A model generated the notes under the pieces. It worked only from the letters and a program-made list of their open reading frames with translations. It did no database searches and was not told where the DNA came from. The position numbers and the translations under genes were made by a program. A stretch of 64,000 nucleotides of DNA from Crocinitomicaceae bacterium (lineage in GTDB: Bacteria > Bacteroidota > Bacteroidia > Flavobacteriales_D > Crocinitomicaceae): contig JAQVCM010000002.1 in the NCBI GenBank assembly GCA_028689775.1, positions 1 through 64,000 of the forward strand. Reading direction: 5' to 3'. This document shows, piece by piece, positions 26,556 to 35,589 of the stretch (its first letter is position 1; each line of letters begins with the position of its first letter).

Positions 26556-26846
26556 TTATTTATCCAATACTTTTGGAATTCTAAAATAATCTGAATCTGT
26601 TTTTGGACCGTTTTTCAAAGCTTCAGTTTGGGTTACAGAAACTACCGCCACATCTTCTCTCAACACATTGATTTCTTCTGACATAAAAATCAAAGGTTCC
26701 ACATTATCCGTATTTACTTCTTCCAATTTGGCCATGAAATTGATGATTCTAGACAAGTCATTTTTAATCGCAACTTTATCATCGCCCTCAAATTGAAGTC
26801 TAGACAAGTGTGCAATGTGATCTACTATTTCTTCTGTAATTTCCAT
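26556..26846 (-). CDS. gatC: Asp-tRNA(Asn)/Glu-tRNA(Gln) amidotransferase subunit C
   Basis: 96 residues, the normal GatC length. Signature: VDHIAHLSRLQF near the start, NFMAKLEEVNTDNVEPLIF in the centre, LREDV and the PKTDSDYFRIPKVLDK C-terminus. It stabilises GatA in the GatCAB complex that amidates mischarged Glu-tRNA(Gln)/Asp-tRNA(Asn). gatA and gatB are not in the window. Confidence 0.9.
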   Translation of the reverse strand: MEITEEIVDHIAHLSRLQFEGDDKVAIKNDLSRIINFMAKLEEVNTDNVEPLIFMSEEINVLREDVAVVSVTQTEALKNGPKTDSDYFRIPKVLDK

Positions 26847-26878
26847 GAATTTCGCTATTGAGTGACAAAGATAAAGAT

Positions 26879-27685
26879 TTACTTTTGAGTAGCAATAATT
26901 GGTTCGTTGATGATTTGAAAGACATGATCAGAAAGTTCTTTTTCAGTCATCGATTCAACTACATCTACTGAAATAAAATCGTGTAAATACACGTGAGAAA
27001 TTCCCGGTCTTGCTGGTCCTAATAAATTTTCAGGATCAGAAAAAAGATAGTAATTGTTGGTGAAAGAAATCGGTACAATTGGAACTTTAACAGATTTTGC
27101 CAGTTTAAAAGCACCATCCCGAAAGGGAATCATCGTTGGACAATTATCATCGGGAATCTTACCTTCAGGAAAAATAACAAGCGACCAACCTTCCAACAGT
27201 GCTCGTTTTGCCGCAATGAAGGAACGAGCAGATTTCACTTGACTTTCTCGATGAACAGGAATGTTTAAATGCTTGAAAAGTGTTTTCATCAACGGATATT
27301 TCAAAATCTCTGCTTTACCCATGAACAAAAATGGATGCTGAGGCAAAATAGAATACAGCATGAAAATGTCCAAATACGAAGTGTGATTTGCAACAATGAT
27401 GTAAGGTCCTTTTGGAAGTTTGGATTTCTTTTTGAATTTGATGAAATAAAGACACAGCAAGCTGAAGGCATAACTCCAAACTACATGTACTTTAAACGCA
27501 TGTTTCTTCCACGATTTCCGAGTTAAAAGAAGCGCAATTGGAATGTAAAAAATCAACAAAGTGATCAGAAATACAATTCCAATATAAACCTTAAAAACCA
27601 GTCCAAAAATTCCTCGAAATAATTTCACAGAGCAAAAATATAACAATTTTGCAAGTAGAATCATCGTCTGTGTCTGAGTTGCCAC
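26879..27685 (-). CDS. plsC: 1-acyl-sn-glycerol-3-phosphate acyltransferase
   Basis: 268 residues with an N-terminal membrane anchor region (about 10-70). The acyltransferase blocks are present: NHTSYLDIFML (the H-x4-D motif, about 97-107), GKAEILKYPLMKTLF, the block II arginine in NIPVHRES, and the block III motif VIFPEGKIPDD. It acylates lysophosphatidate to phosphatidate at the inner membrane. It is divergent from trpS, with 35 bp between the starts. Confidence 0.86.
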   Translation of the reverse strand: MATQTQTMILLAKLLYFCSVKLFRGIFGLVFKVYIGIVFLITLLIFYIPIALLLTRKSWKKHAFKVHVVWSYAFSLLCLYFIKFKKKSKLPKGPYIIVANHTSYLDIFMLYSILPQHPFLFMGKAEILKYPLMKTLFKHLNIPVHRESQVKSARSFIAAKRALLEGWSLVIFPEGKIPDDNCPTMIPFRDGAFKLAKSVKVPIVPISFTNNYYLFSDPENLLGPARPGISHVYLHDFISVDVVESMTEKELSDHVFQIINEPIIATQK

Positions 27686-27693
27686 AAATTCTT

Positions 27694-27701
27694 TAAATTT
27701 G
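27694..27701 (+). promoter_or_regulatory. -7 element of trpS
   Basis: TAAATTTG matches TAnnTTTG, 20 bp before the trpS ATG at 27721. The -33 box is not evident. Confidence 0.4.
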
Positions 27702-27720
27702 TAAAAAACTTCAAGCTAGC

Positions 27721-28698
27721 ATGGCACGTATTTTAACAGGAATTCAGAGTACAGGAACACCCCATTTAGGAAACTTATTAGGCGCAATTAAACCAGCAAT
27801 TGATTTGGCAAATGACCCTAAAAATGAATCGTTTTTATTCATTGCTGATTTGCATTCATTGACGCAGATAAAAGACAGGGCAGAATTAATATCAAACACG
27901 CAATCCGTTGCTGCTGCTTGGTTAGCTTTTGGTTTAAATCCTGAGAAAACCGTTTTCTACCGTCAAAGTGATGTACCACAAGTGACCGAATTGAGTTGGT
28001 ATTTATCCTGCTATTTTCCATTTACACGTTTGTCTTTAGCACATGGTTTTAAAGATAAAGCAGATCGTTTAGACGATGTGAATGCTGGATTATTTGGTTA
28101 TCCGATGTTGATGGCTGCTGACATTTTAGCCTATGATGCAGAATATGTTCCTGTTGGAAAAGATCAACTGCAACATTTAGAAATTGCTCGCGACGTTGCA
28201 GCTCGTTTCAACCACCAAATGGGTGAAACCTTTGTATTACCGCAAGATAAATTGCAAGAAGACACTCAATTGATTCCAGGTACAGACGGACAAAAGATGA
28301 GTAAATCTCGAAATAATTTCTTAAATATCTTTTTGCCGGAGAAAGAATTGAAAAAACAAGTTTTATCTATTCAATCCGATTCGAAAGGTTTGGAAGACGT
28401 AAAAGATCCTGAAACTTGTCATATATTTGGTTTGTATCAATTGCTTTGCAATGCAGAACAAGAAGAAACGATGCGCCAGAAATATTTGGCTGGTGGATAT
28501 GGATACGGACATGCAAAATTGGAATTATTAGACTTGATCTTGACAAACTTCAAAACGCAACGCGCGATTTATCAAGATTACATAGAAAATCCGGAGAAAA
28601 TTGAAGCTGTATTAGAAATTGGTGCAAGAAAAGCGCAAGCAGTTTCGCATGCTGTAATCCAACGAGTACGAGAGAAAATCGGTTATAAGGTTCAATAG
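27721..28698 (+). CDS. trpS: tryptophan-tRNA ligase
   Basis: 325 residues, typical of bacterial TrpRS. Class I signatures: the HIGH-like TGTPHLGN (11-18) and KMSKS (192-196). MAADILAYDAEYVPVGKDQL (131-150) is the tryptophan/ATP site region. It charges tRNA(Trp) in the cytosol. A peptide-binding lipoprotein gene follows after 49 bp with its own -7-like element. Confidence 0.95.
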   Translation: MARILTGIQSTGTPHLGNLLGAIKPAIDLANDPKNESFLFIADLHSLTQIKDRAELISNTQSVAAAWLAFGLNPEKTVFYRQSDVPQVTELSWYLSCYFPFTRLSLAHGFKDKADRLDDVNAGLFGYPMLMAADILAYDAEYVPVGKDQLQHLEIARDVAARFNHQMGETFVLPQDKLQEDTQLIPGTDGQKMSKSRNNFLNIFLPEKELKKQVLSIQSDSKGLEDVKDPETCHIFGLYQLLCNAEQEETMRQKYLAGGYGYGHAKLELLDLILTNFKTQRAIYQDYIENPEKIEAVLEIGARKAQAVSHAVIQRVREKIGYKVQ

Positions 28699-28747
28699 AT
28701 CCAACAAAACATCGGTTTTCGAATAAAATTAATATCTTTATTAACCC

Positions 28748-30460
28748 ATGAGAAAAGTTATCGCATCATTTGGTTTGTTTTTAATCGTGTTATCCTGTTC
28801 TAGCGAAAACACGAAACAACCAATTGCGGTTGGTGGTCCAATTTATGGAGGAACTTTGAACATGTTGTATTCAGACAAGGTCAATTCCCTTTTTCCGCTG
28901 GCGATTGAAACGGTATATCAACAACGTCTAAGCAATCAAATTTTTGAAACATTACTAAAATTCAACAACGATGGAAATCAGATTATTCCTTCGTTATGCG
29001 AATCCTATAAAATAGAAAATGAAGGAAAAACCTACACCTTCAAAATCCGCAAAAATGTTTATTTCCAAGACAATCCTTGCTTTGCGAACGGAAAAGGACG
29101 CTTGCTAACGGCAGAAGATGTTAAATTCTCTTTGGAATTTGCGTGTAGTGGTTTGCCAGAAAACAAAGTATTTCACTTGTTCGAAAAAATCATAGATGGT
29201 GCAGAAGAATTTCAAAAAAACACAAAAAAAACACTTGCACAGTACGCTGTTTCTGGAATTAAAGTAATCGATAAACATACCATTTCCATCAATTTGAAAT
29301 CTTCTTTCGGAGATTTTGAAAAAGTTTTAACACATTCCAGCTTAGGTATTTTCCCAAAAGAAGCATATCAAAAATACGGCACTTCGATTGAAAAAAATCC
29401 AGTTGGTACAGGTGCCTTTCAATTAAAAAGCTGGACAAATGAGGAAATTAAATTGATACGGAATGAAAGATACTGGAAAAAAGATAATTTTGGAAATCAA
29501 TTGCCCTATTTAAATGCGATTTCAATCCGGTATTCTAAAAACAAGAAAGCTGAATTAGAAGCGTTTAAAGCTGAAAAAATCGACTTGATTTTGAACATAC
29601 CTGCCAATGAAATTGAAAACACAATTGGTACCTTGGAAGAAGCCCAAGCAGGTAAAAATGTGAAACACAAACTATACTCTAAGAAAAGCTTGAGTGTTAA
29701 TTTCTTGGCTTTCACAAACCACACCGCTCCTTTCAACAACATCGATGTACGAAGGGCTTTCAACCTTGCAATTGACAGAAATCAACTCATCAAAAACAGT
29801 TTAGACGGACAAGGTTATGAAATTACCAATGGATTTGTTCCTGCAATTGAAGGCTATCCATCTGAAAAAATTCAACAAGAAAAATTCAACATTTTAGAAG
29901 CTAAAAAGCTGCTTTTAAAAGCTGGTTATCCAAACGGAGAAGGATTTCCAGAGGTGGAAATTTACACCAATACCAACGTTGAAGGCACCGCGTTAAAATT
30001 GATTCAAGAACTGAAAAATCAAATTAAAGATCATTTAAACATCGATTTGAAAATTGTTTATGGAGGACAAAAAGAGAGGTTAAAAGCAATTTCGCAAGGA
30101 AAAGCAGTGATGTGGAAAAATGGCTGGGTGGCTGACTATCCAGATCCTTTGAGCTTCTTAGAATCTTTTAGAATCTACGATCCTACTTCACCATTTTCTT
30201 TTGACAATCAACAAAACAGCGATCTTTTTGCCACTATTCTAGCGGAGGCAACTGTAGAAAAAAACGATGAAAAAAGAAATGAATTGTATCTAAAATGCGA
30301 TCAAATGATTGTTGATCAACTTCCTGTGATTCTTCTTTACAACGATGATTTTATCAGCATGGCCAATGCAAAAGTTCGAAATTTCAAGACCAATTCACTG
30401 GAGCAAATGGATTTCTCAATTCTCTTTATCAGCAACAGTAGAAAGAAAAACCAAAAATAG
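28748..30460 (+). CDS. extracytoplasmic peptide/oligopeptide-type solute-binding lipoprotein
   Basis: 570 residues with a lipoprotein signal (FGLFLIVLSCSSEN). The SBP family 5 fold is complete: GGTLNMLYSDKVNSLFPLAI at the start, ADVKF-type region LLTAEDVKFSLEFACSG, PVGTGAFQLKSWTNEEIKLI, NIDVRRAFNLAIDRNQLIKN, and the C-terminal KNGWVADYPDPLSFLESF. It captures peptides or related solutes for an Opp/Dpp-type ABC transporter. No permease or ATPase genes lie beside it, which is common for such lipoproteins in Bacteroidota. Confidence 0.88.
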   Translation: MRKVIASFGLFLIVLSCSSENTKQPIAVGGPIYGGTLNMLYSDKVNSLFPLAIETVYQQRLSNQIFETLLKFNNDGNQIIPSLCESYKIENEGKTYTFKIRKNVYFQDNPCFANGKGRLLTAEDVKFSLEFACSGLPENKVFHLFEKIIDGAEEFQKNTKKTLAQYAVSGIKVIDKHTISINLKSSFGDFEKVLTHSSLGIFPKEAYQKYGTSIEKNPVGTGAFQLKSWTNEEIKLIRNERYWKKDNFGNQLPYLNAISIRYSKNKKAELEAFKAEKIDLILNIPANEIENTIGTLEEAQAGKNVKHKLYSKKSLSVNFLAFTNHTAPFNNIDVRRAFNLAIDRNQLIKNSLDGQGYEITNGFVPAIEGYPSEKIQQEKFNILEAKKLLLKAGYPNGEGFPEVEIYTNTNVEGTALKLIQELKNQIKDHLNIDLKIVYGGQKERLKAISQGKAVMWKNGWVADYPDPLSFLESFRIYDPTSPFSFDNQQNSDLFATILAEATVEKNDEKRNELYLKCDQMIVDQLPVILLYNDDFISMANAKVRNFKTNSLEQMDFSILFISNSRKKNQK

Positions 30461-30462
30461 AA

Positions 30463-31164
30463 TTAGCTCCAAGATTCCTCAATGATTTCAATCGTTTTTA
30501 GTTTTTTGAAATTGGGTAAATGAAAGGTGTAGTAATCAAACAAGAAATTTAAGATCATTTTTCTTTCGCTTTTATTCAAGGAATAAGCCATCATTTCATT
30601 TTTACCCAGCTGAACCAAATCGTGAATAAAACTGACAATTTCACCCGATAAATAGCGGTGATTGACTGGTTTGTTTTCAGCAAATATCCCTTCTTCTAAA
30701 TCAAAATATTTTCCCTCGCTGAACAAAGGAAAAAACCCCAAGTGTTTTGAGATTTCAAACATCCAGTAAATTGGATAATTCGTAACCGTTGTGGAATGAT
30801 CTAACCAGAGCATTTCTTGTTGGATGAAATCAAACAAATGAGCATCTTTTACATCTTCGTGCAGTACATTTTGCAATACTTCAGCCATAAAAAATACCAA
30901 TCCAGATTTGATCGGATGAAAAGGGATTTCTGTAAAGGAAATGAAAAGCTGTGCTTCGGTCATTTTAGCCAACTTGCTATCGTTTCGTTGATAACAAGTA
31001 AACTCTAATGGCGCCATTGGCATCAATACATATCCTTTTTTCTTTTTCGCACCTTGAAATAAGAATGCTTTTAAGCCATGTTCTCTCGTAAAGCAACGAA
31101 CAATGCTACTCGACTCAGAATAATTGATTCTACTGATTAAAAAACCTTGTTCTGAAACCTTCAA
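30463..31164 (-). CDS. recO: DNA repair protein RecO
   Basis: 233 residues. The N-terminal OB fold (QGFLISRINYSESSSIVRCF then TREHGLKAFLFQGAKKKKG, about 6-45) and the helical C-terminal domain match RecO. The four-cysteine zinc motif of some RecO proteins is absent, as in many Bacteroidota. It mediates RecA loading with RecR in gap repair. It lies 3 bp after the porZ-like gene in the same direction, an arrangement known from other Bacteroidota. Confidence 0.87.
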   Translation of the reverse strand: MKVSEQGFLISRINYSESSSIVRCFTREHGLKAFLFQGAKKKKGYVLMPMAPLEFTCYQRNDSKLAKMTEAQLFISFTEIPFHPIKSGLVFFMAEVLQNVLHEDVKDAHLFDFIQQEMLWLDHSTTVTNYPIYWMFEISKHLGFFPLFSEGKYFDLEEGIFAENKPVNHRYLSGEIVSFIHDLVQLGKNEMMAYSLNKSERKMILNFLFDYYTFHLPNFKKLKTIEIIEESWS

Positions 31165-31167
31165 TGC

Positions 31168-33483
31168 TTAATTGATTATCGTCACCTTACCTACTTTCCT
31201 CCCTTTTCCATCGTTGGAAGCGGTCCAGATTAGATAAATACCAGATTTTACTTTTTCTCCAGCGGTGTTTTTTCCGTTCCAAGCAGCAGTTCCGCCATTA
31301 GAAGTCGTTTTATAAACCAAATTTCCAGCAACATCTGTTATTCGAATATCCGAATTATACTTGATTCCTTGAATGGTAATCCAGCCATTAAATTCAGGTT
31401 TAACCGGATTTGGAAACACAATCACATCGCTGTATTCTGGATCTTCATACGTTGCATCCGAGCGATATGAAACCATACCTTTATCCGTAATAATAAACAA
31501 CTCGCCCGTACTGTGATTGATTTGCATGTCAACGATATTGTCCGAAACCAGTTTACTGTTTTCAGTGGTAAAATGCTGAATAATCTCTGTTCCATCCGCA
31601 GAAAGCAAGAAGACTCCTGCGCCAGAAGTTCCCATCCATTTACGGTTTCCACCATCGATTTCAATGTCTGTGATGTGCGTATATCCTAGCATAAACTCCG
31701 TCTGACCTTGAAAATCTAATTTGATTCGTTGGACTTTAGAACTGCCTTGCGCTGCGTCAAAAACACCGTTGGAATTATACAAAATGGCAAATCCCATGTC
31801 GGTTCCAATCCATATTTTATTATCAAAATCTACCGCCAAAGCGGTTACGTTGTTGGACGGTAAATCGCTTAATGATTTATTAAAAAACCGAACTTTATCA
31901 TCCGAAGGATTGGCAATCGTTCCTCCATCTTTGAACCCAATCATTCCAGTATATGGAAAATAAATCCATTTGTTATAGTTGTAATCCACAACTACTTTCC
32001 CTGATTTAATGTCCTTCACATTCGTTCCAAGGTCAAATTGGTGCCACGAACCGTCTGAAGCAATCACTTTCAAAGGCTTGCTACATTCTCCATTTACTAT
32101 CCATAAATTTCCTTTTTCATCGTATTTTAAATCAGAGATCAAGGTCATACCATTTCCTTGCTTGGAAATTTCTATAATAGAATTGCTCGTATCATACAAT
32201 TGTGCGATCTGTTTTCCATCGTTTATCAAAGCAAGAGGCTCTTTACTATACGACCCAATTGCGATTTGATTGGTGTTTTTAGGATTGATTGTTATCGTGG
32301 AGATATCCCAAATTGATTTTCCTGCCCACGCCGATTGATTGAAAGGGTCAAACAATTTCCATTTCTCGTCCTCTAAAACATACGCTCCAGCGGTACTGTA
32401 AGTAAAACCATTGACATAGATCGACCCGCCAGCAATCGCGATTTTATCTTTAGTTCCTCCCAAACTAAAATATTTATTTTTCGGTGGACCATCAATTTTG
32501 AGTATCCGATTATCCGAAATCGAACGGTAGTAAACCAATCCGTGAAAGCCATCACCGATGTACATGTCTTCGCCAGAAAAAGCAATTGATTTTAAATATT
32601 TCTGCTGCGTAAAAGCATATTCATACAAAATTGTCGGTGCTAAATTGATTTCTTCGTAAGACAAAACCCCATAATATTGGATTACATGCAGCTTATTATT
32701 CAATACTTTGAGGTTGGTAATTTCCATGTCAACATCGCCAACAACCATTTGAAATCCTGCATTTGACAATTGAAAAATAGAATCTTTTCCATACACGTTA
32801 TCCAGATAAGAAAGATACAAGCTATTCTTGAATAACACTATATTTTGGTACTTCGCAGTTGAAGCGGGCATATCAACTCTCGAATCGGTAATCCACTGAC
32901 TTTGATCTGCCAAAGCAGGATTTTGCAAACTTCCTTTCAATAATTTATTCGCTGTTAAAGCATACATCGTATCCTGAAAAATAACCATTTCCAAAATTGG
33001 ATTTGCACTTCCAGTTGGATAATAACTTTCAACAACTTCGTTTTTCACTGGATTAATTTTCACAATTCCTACACCAGAAGAAACATAGATGAAGCCACTG
33101 TGTTGATAAAACTTATTGACTTTTTTATCTCCCGGAATCTGTGCTATTTTGATCGCAGGAATGTTGAGTACTCTATTCTTCTTGATTTTATCGATATTTC
33201 CATTGGCATATCCAACCCAAAACGCATCTGAAAGCGGATCAAAAAACAAAGCGGTAATGTTGATATCTGATAAAGAATTCACCTCAGTCCAGAAAGTAGA
33301 TTCCCCAGATTTAATGTCGTACTCCTGAATTCCATCCGGATAAGCAACTAAAACGACGCCATTCCCTACAGCAACATCAACGGTTTCAGTCGGTGAAACA
33401 TGCAAACGCCATTGTCCGGTTCCAATTTGGGAAATTGCAAAATTAGCAAACAGTAAACTTGTTAGAAATAAAATCGACTTCAT
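31168..33483 (-). CDS. porZ: type IX secretion system protein PorZ-like, two-propeller
   Basis: 771 residues. Signal peptide (MKSILFLTSLLFANFAIS), then the PorZ opening QWRLHVSPTETVDVAVG. Two beta-propellers follow, with propeller-like repeats such as ITALFFDPLSDAFWVGYANG, VTALAVDFDNKIWIGTDMGF and ITDIEIDGGNRKWMGTSGAG. The end is a type A CTD (VIVFPNPVKPEF ... GEKVKSGIYLIWTAS ... KVGKVTIIN). PorZ is part of the cell-surface attachment complex that links cargo to A-LPS. Pairing with recO and length support the call. Confidence 0.85.
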   Translation of the reverse strand: MKSILFLTSLLFANFAISQIGTGQWRLHVSPTETVDVAVGNGVVLVAYPDGIQEYDIKSGESTFWTEVNSLSDINITALFFDPLSDAFWVGYANGNIDKIKKNRVLNIPAIKIAQIPGDKKVNKFYQHSGFIYVSSGVGIVKINPVKNEVVESYYPTGSANPILEMVIFQDTMYALTANKLLKGSLQNPALADQSQWITDSRVDMPASTAKYQNIVLFKNSLYLSYLDNVYGKDSIFQLSNAGFQMVVGDVDMEITNLKVLNNKLHVIQYYGVLSYEEINLAPTILYEYAFTQQKYLKSIAFSGEDMYIGDGFHGLVYYRSISDNRILKIDGPPKNKYFSLGGTKDKIAIAGGSIYVNGFTYSTAGAYVLEDEKWKLFDPFNQSAWAGKSIWDISTITINPKNTNQIAIGSYSKEPLALINDGKQIAQLYDTSNSIIEISKQGNGMTLISDLKYDEKGNLWIVNGECSKPLKVIASDGSWHQFDLGTNVKDIKSGKVVVDYNYNKWIYFPYTGMIGFKDGGTIANPSDDKVRFFNKSLSDLPSNNVTALAVDFDNKIWIGTDMGFAILYNSNGVFDAAQGSSKVQRIKLDFQGQTEFMLGYTHITDIEIDGGNRKWMGTSGAGVFLLSADGTEIIQHFTTENSKLVSDNIVDMQINHSTGELFIITDKGMVSYRSDATYEDPEYSDVIVFPNPVKPEFNGWITIQGIKYNSDIRITDVAGNLVYKTTSNGGTAAWNGKNTAGEKVKSGIYLIWTASNDGKGRKVGKVTIIN

Positions 33484-33584
33484 TTATATCTTTTAATTAA
33501 TCCTTTTATAAACGACAAATTCGGCAAATTATTAGTGCCAAAACCATTTTAAAAGCCTAAAGTTAGGAAACTAATTAAAAAGTC

Positions 33585-33615
33585 TTTGACATTTCGGGTT
33601 TAGATGTTAACTTTG
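33585..33615 (+). promoter_or_regulatory. promoter of the tRNA-Arg repeat locus
   Basis: TTTG (33585-33588), 19 bp, TAACTTTG (33608-33615): a good match to the Bacteroidota housekeeping consensus TTTG-N17-23-TAnnTTTG. RNA should start near 33622, about 20 bp before the first tRNA-like repeat and about 180 bp before the real tRNA. Confidence 0.65.
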
Positions 33616-33640
33616 ACACAGAATTAGTGAAAACTATTTT

Positions 33641-33799
33641 GAAACGGCTGCGTGGTCCATTCCGATAAGTATCGGAAGAATAGCGCAAAGATTGAAACGG
33701 CTGCGTGGTCCATTCCGATAAGTATCGGAAGAATAGCGCAAAGATTGAAACGGCTGCGTGGTCCATTCCGATAAATATCGGAAGAATAGCGCAAAGATT
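33641..33799 (+). repeat. three 53-bp tandem repeats carrying the tRNA-Arg 5' end and a palindrome
   Basis: Units start at 33641, 33694 and 33747. Each holds gaaacggctgcgtgg (the tRNA-Arg leader plus its first ten bases), then tccattccgataagtatcgg with the palindrome ttccgata/tatcggaa, then gaatagcgca (the end of the tRNA D arm) and aagatt. The fourth gaaacggctgcgtgg at 33800 runs into the intact tRNA. Units 1 and 2 are identical; unit 3 has one change (aaatat for aagtat). They cannot form a tRNA themselves. Confidence 0.9.
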
Positions 33800-33804
33800 G
33801 AAAC

Positions 33805-33878
33805 GGCTGCGTGGCGCAACTGAATAGCGCATCAGATTTCGGCTCTGAGGGTTACAGGTTTGAATCCTGTCGCGGTCA
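33805..33878 (+). tRNA. tRNA-Arg (anticodon TCG)
   Basis: Hand-folded cloverleaf of 74 nt. Acceptor GGCTGCG pairs with CGCGGTC (two G-U), D stem GCGC/GCGC, anticodon stem TCAGA/TCTGA with loop TTTCGGC (anticodon TCG, positions 34-36), variable GGGTT, T stem ACAGG/CCTGT with loop TTTGAAT, discriminator A. CCA is not encoded. It should read CGA-type arginine codons. A strong terminator follows directly. The D loop is where the upstream partial copies diverge. Confidence 0.92.
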
Positions 33879-33883
33879 CAAAA

Positions 33884-33924
33884 CAAAAAGCTACTTAACT
33901 GTAAATCAGTTAAGTAGCTTTTTG
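33884..33924 (+). terminator. terminator after tRNA-Arg
   Basis: Perfect 18-bp stem, caaaaagctacttaactg against cagttaagtagctttttg, with loop taaat and a T-rich end. It would also work in the opposite direction. Confidence 0.88.
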
Positions 33925-34069
33925 TTTCCCCATAATATGATAAAAGCATTGTTTTTTGCAATGTTTAATTCTCTTTAGATCACACCTGCTTGTTTAATCC
34001 CTGAATTTTACCATCTTTTGGGAAATTGGCTTTTGGAATTGTTTTAAATTTAAGCTAAACTTTTAAGTT

Positions 34070-35425
34070 ATGACACTTTTCTCAAACATCAAAAATGCAT
34101 TCCGTTTATTCAAACAGGTAGATTTAGAACAACTTACCGAATTATCAAAAAAGGTAGATCTTTCTGAAGTGATTAAAAACGTTGGAAAATTGGATGAAAA
34201 ACAATTATCTGGTTTGATGAAAATGCTTGGCGGTCAGCATCGAAAAAGAGAACTTCCAGAGGTTGATGGTGATTTTTACAACATCAGTCACACCTTAACA
34301 CTTGAAGAAAGAGCGTTGCAATTGAAAGTGCGAGCGTTTATGGAAGAAAAAGTGAAACCAATTGCCAATGATTTTTGGAAAAGAGGTGAGTTTCCACGTC
34401 ACTTGATACCAGAAATAGCAGAACTAGATATTTGCGGCGTTGCCTACGAAGGATTCAGTAATCCGGTAAGATCTTATTTAATGGAAGGTGTTTTGGCGAT
34501 GGAAATGGCCCGAGTTGATGTTTCTTTTGCCACCTTTTTTGGCGTGCAAAGCGGATTGGTGATGGGTTCTATCTTTCTTCTAGGATCAGAAGAGCAAAAA
34601 CAAGAATGGCTACCAGAATTAAAAAGTTTGCGGAAAATTGGCGCTTTTGGATTGACGGAACCGGATGTTGGTTCTGCCGTTGCTGGTGGTTTGACCATGA
34701 AAGCGAAACGAAACGGAGATCAATGGACTTTGAATGGACAGAAAAAATGGATTGGAAATGCCACCTTTGCAGATGTGATTATTATCTGGGCAGAAGATGT
34801 GGACGACCAGCAAGTGAAAGGTTTCTTGGTACGAAAAGAAACGCCCGGATTACACGTGGAAAAAATGGAAGATAAAATGGCCTTGAGAATCGTGCAAAAT
34901 GGACTGATTACCTTGACAGATTGTGTAGTTGAAGAAGTAGATCGTTTGCAAAAAGCGAATAGCTTCAAAGACACAGCCAATGTACTGCGAATGACCAGAG
35001 CCGGTGTTGCTTGGCTTGCAGTTGGTTGTGCGCGAGGAGCCTATGAAGCAGCTTTGAAATACACGAGAGAACGAAAACAGTTTGGAAAACCAATTGCCTC
35101 TTTTCAGTTGATACAGAATCACTTGGTGGAAATGCTAACCAATTTAACAGCGATGCAAACGATGGTGGCTCGCCTATCCGAGTTACAAGATCAAGGAGAA
35201 TTGACCGATGAACATGCATCATTAGCCAAAGTGTTTTGCAGTTTGAGAACTCGAGATATTGTCAGCAAAGCCCGCGAAGTCATGGGTGGAAATGGAATAC
35301 TTTTAGAATATGACGTAGCTCGTTTTGTGGCCGATGCCGAAGCGATTTATTCGTATGAAGGAACGAAAGAAATCAATACCTTGATTGTTGGTAGAGCGAT
35401 TACTGGCTACAGTGCTTTTGTGTAA
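34070..35425 (+). CDS. acyl-CoA dehydrogenase, glutaryl-CoA dehydrogenase-like
   Basis: 451 residues. After a ~60-residue N-terminal extension come the acyl-CoA dehydrogenase domains: helical (LTLEERALQLKVRAFMEEKV), the FAD/substrate beta domain (GAFGLTEPDVGSAVAGG, WTLNGQKKWIGNATFADV) and the C-terminal helical domain (ARERKQFGKPIASFQLIQNH-type, seen as TRERKQFGKPIASFQLIQNH). The end YEGTKEINTLIVGRAITG places the catalytic glutamate as in glutaryl-CoA dehydrogenase. It is a flavoenzyme of acyl-CoA catabolism; the exact substrate is inferred only. Confidence 0.85.
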   Translation: MTLFSNIKNAFRLFKQVDLEQLTELSKKVDLSEVIKNVGKLDEKQLSGLMKMLGGQHRKRELPEVDGDFYNISHTLTLEERALQLKVRAFMEEKVKPIANDFWKRGEFPRHLIPEIAELDICGVAYEGFSNPVRSYLMEGVLAMEMARVDVSFATFFGVQSGLVMGSIFLLGSEEQKQEWLPELKSLRKIGAFGLTEPDVGSAVAGGLTMKAKRNGDQWTLNGQKKWIGNATFADVIIIWAEDVDDQQVKGFLVRKETPGLHVEKMEDKMALRIVQNGLITLTDCVVEEVDRLQKANSFKDTANVLRMTRAGVAWLAVGCARGAYEAALKYTRERKQFGKPIASFQLIQNHLVEMLTNLTAMQTMVARLSELQDQGELTDEHASLAKVFCSLRTRDIVSKAREVMGGNGILLEYDVARFVADAEAIYSYEGTKEINTLIVGRAITGYSAFV

Positions 35426-35589
35426 GTGCAATTGCTTCCTAATCGATATTTTTTATGAAATAGCTCGATTTCAGTCAGCCACAAATCTATATCTAACTAT
35501 AAAATAACGAAACCTTAAAACAGGATTCAAATAATTTCTATTCCTTTTTTATAGTTTTACGTCGATTTACTAAATCCTTAAAATACCCA

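Noticed and set aside
33641-33799. Regularly spaced repeats resembling a CRISPR array
   Set aside because: The 53-bp units are identical end to end with no variable spacers and contain tRNA sequence; no cas genes are nearby.
33575-33961. 128-residue and nested 61-residue frames on the minus strand with repeated segments
   Set aside because: They are antisense to tRNA-Arg and its 53-bp repeats; the repeated protein segments are only the translation of that DNA repeat.
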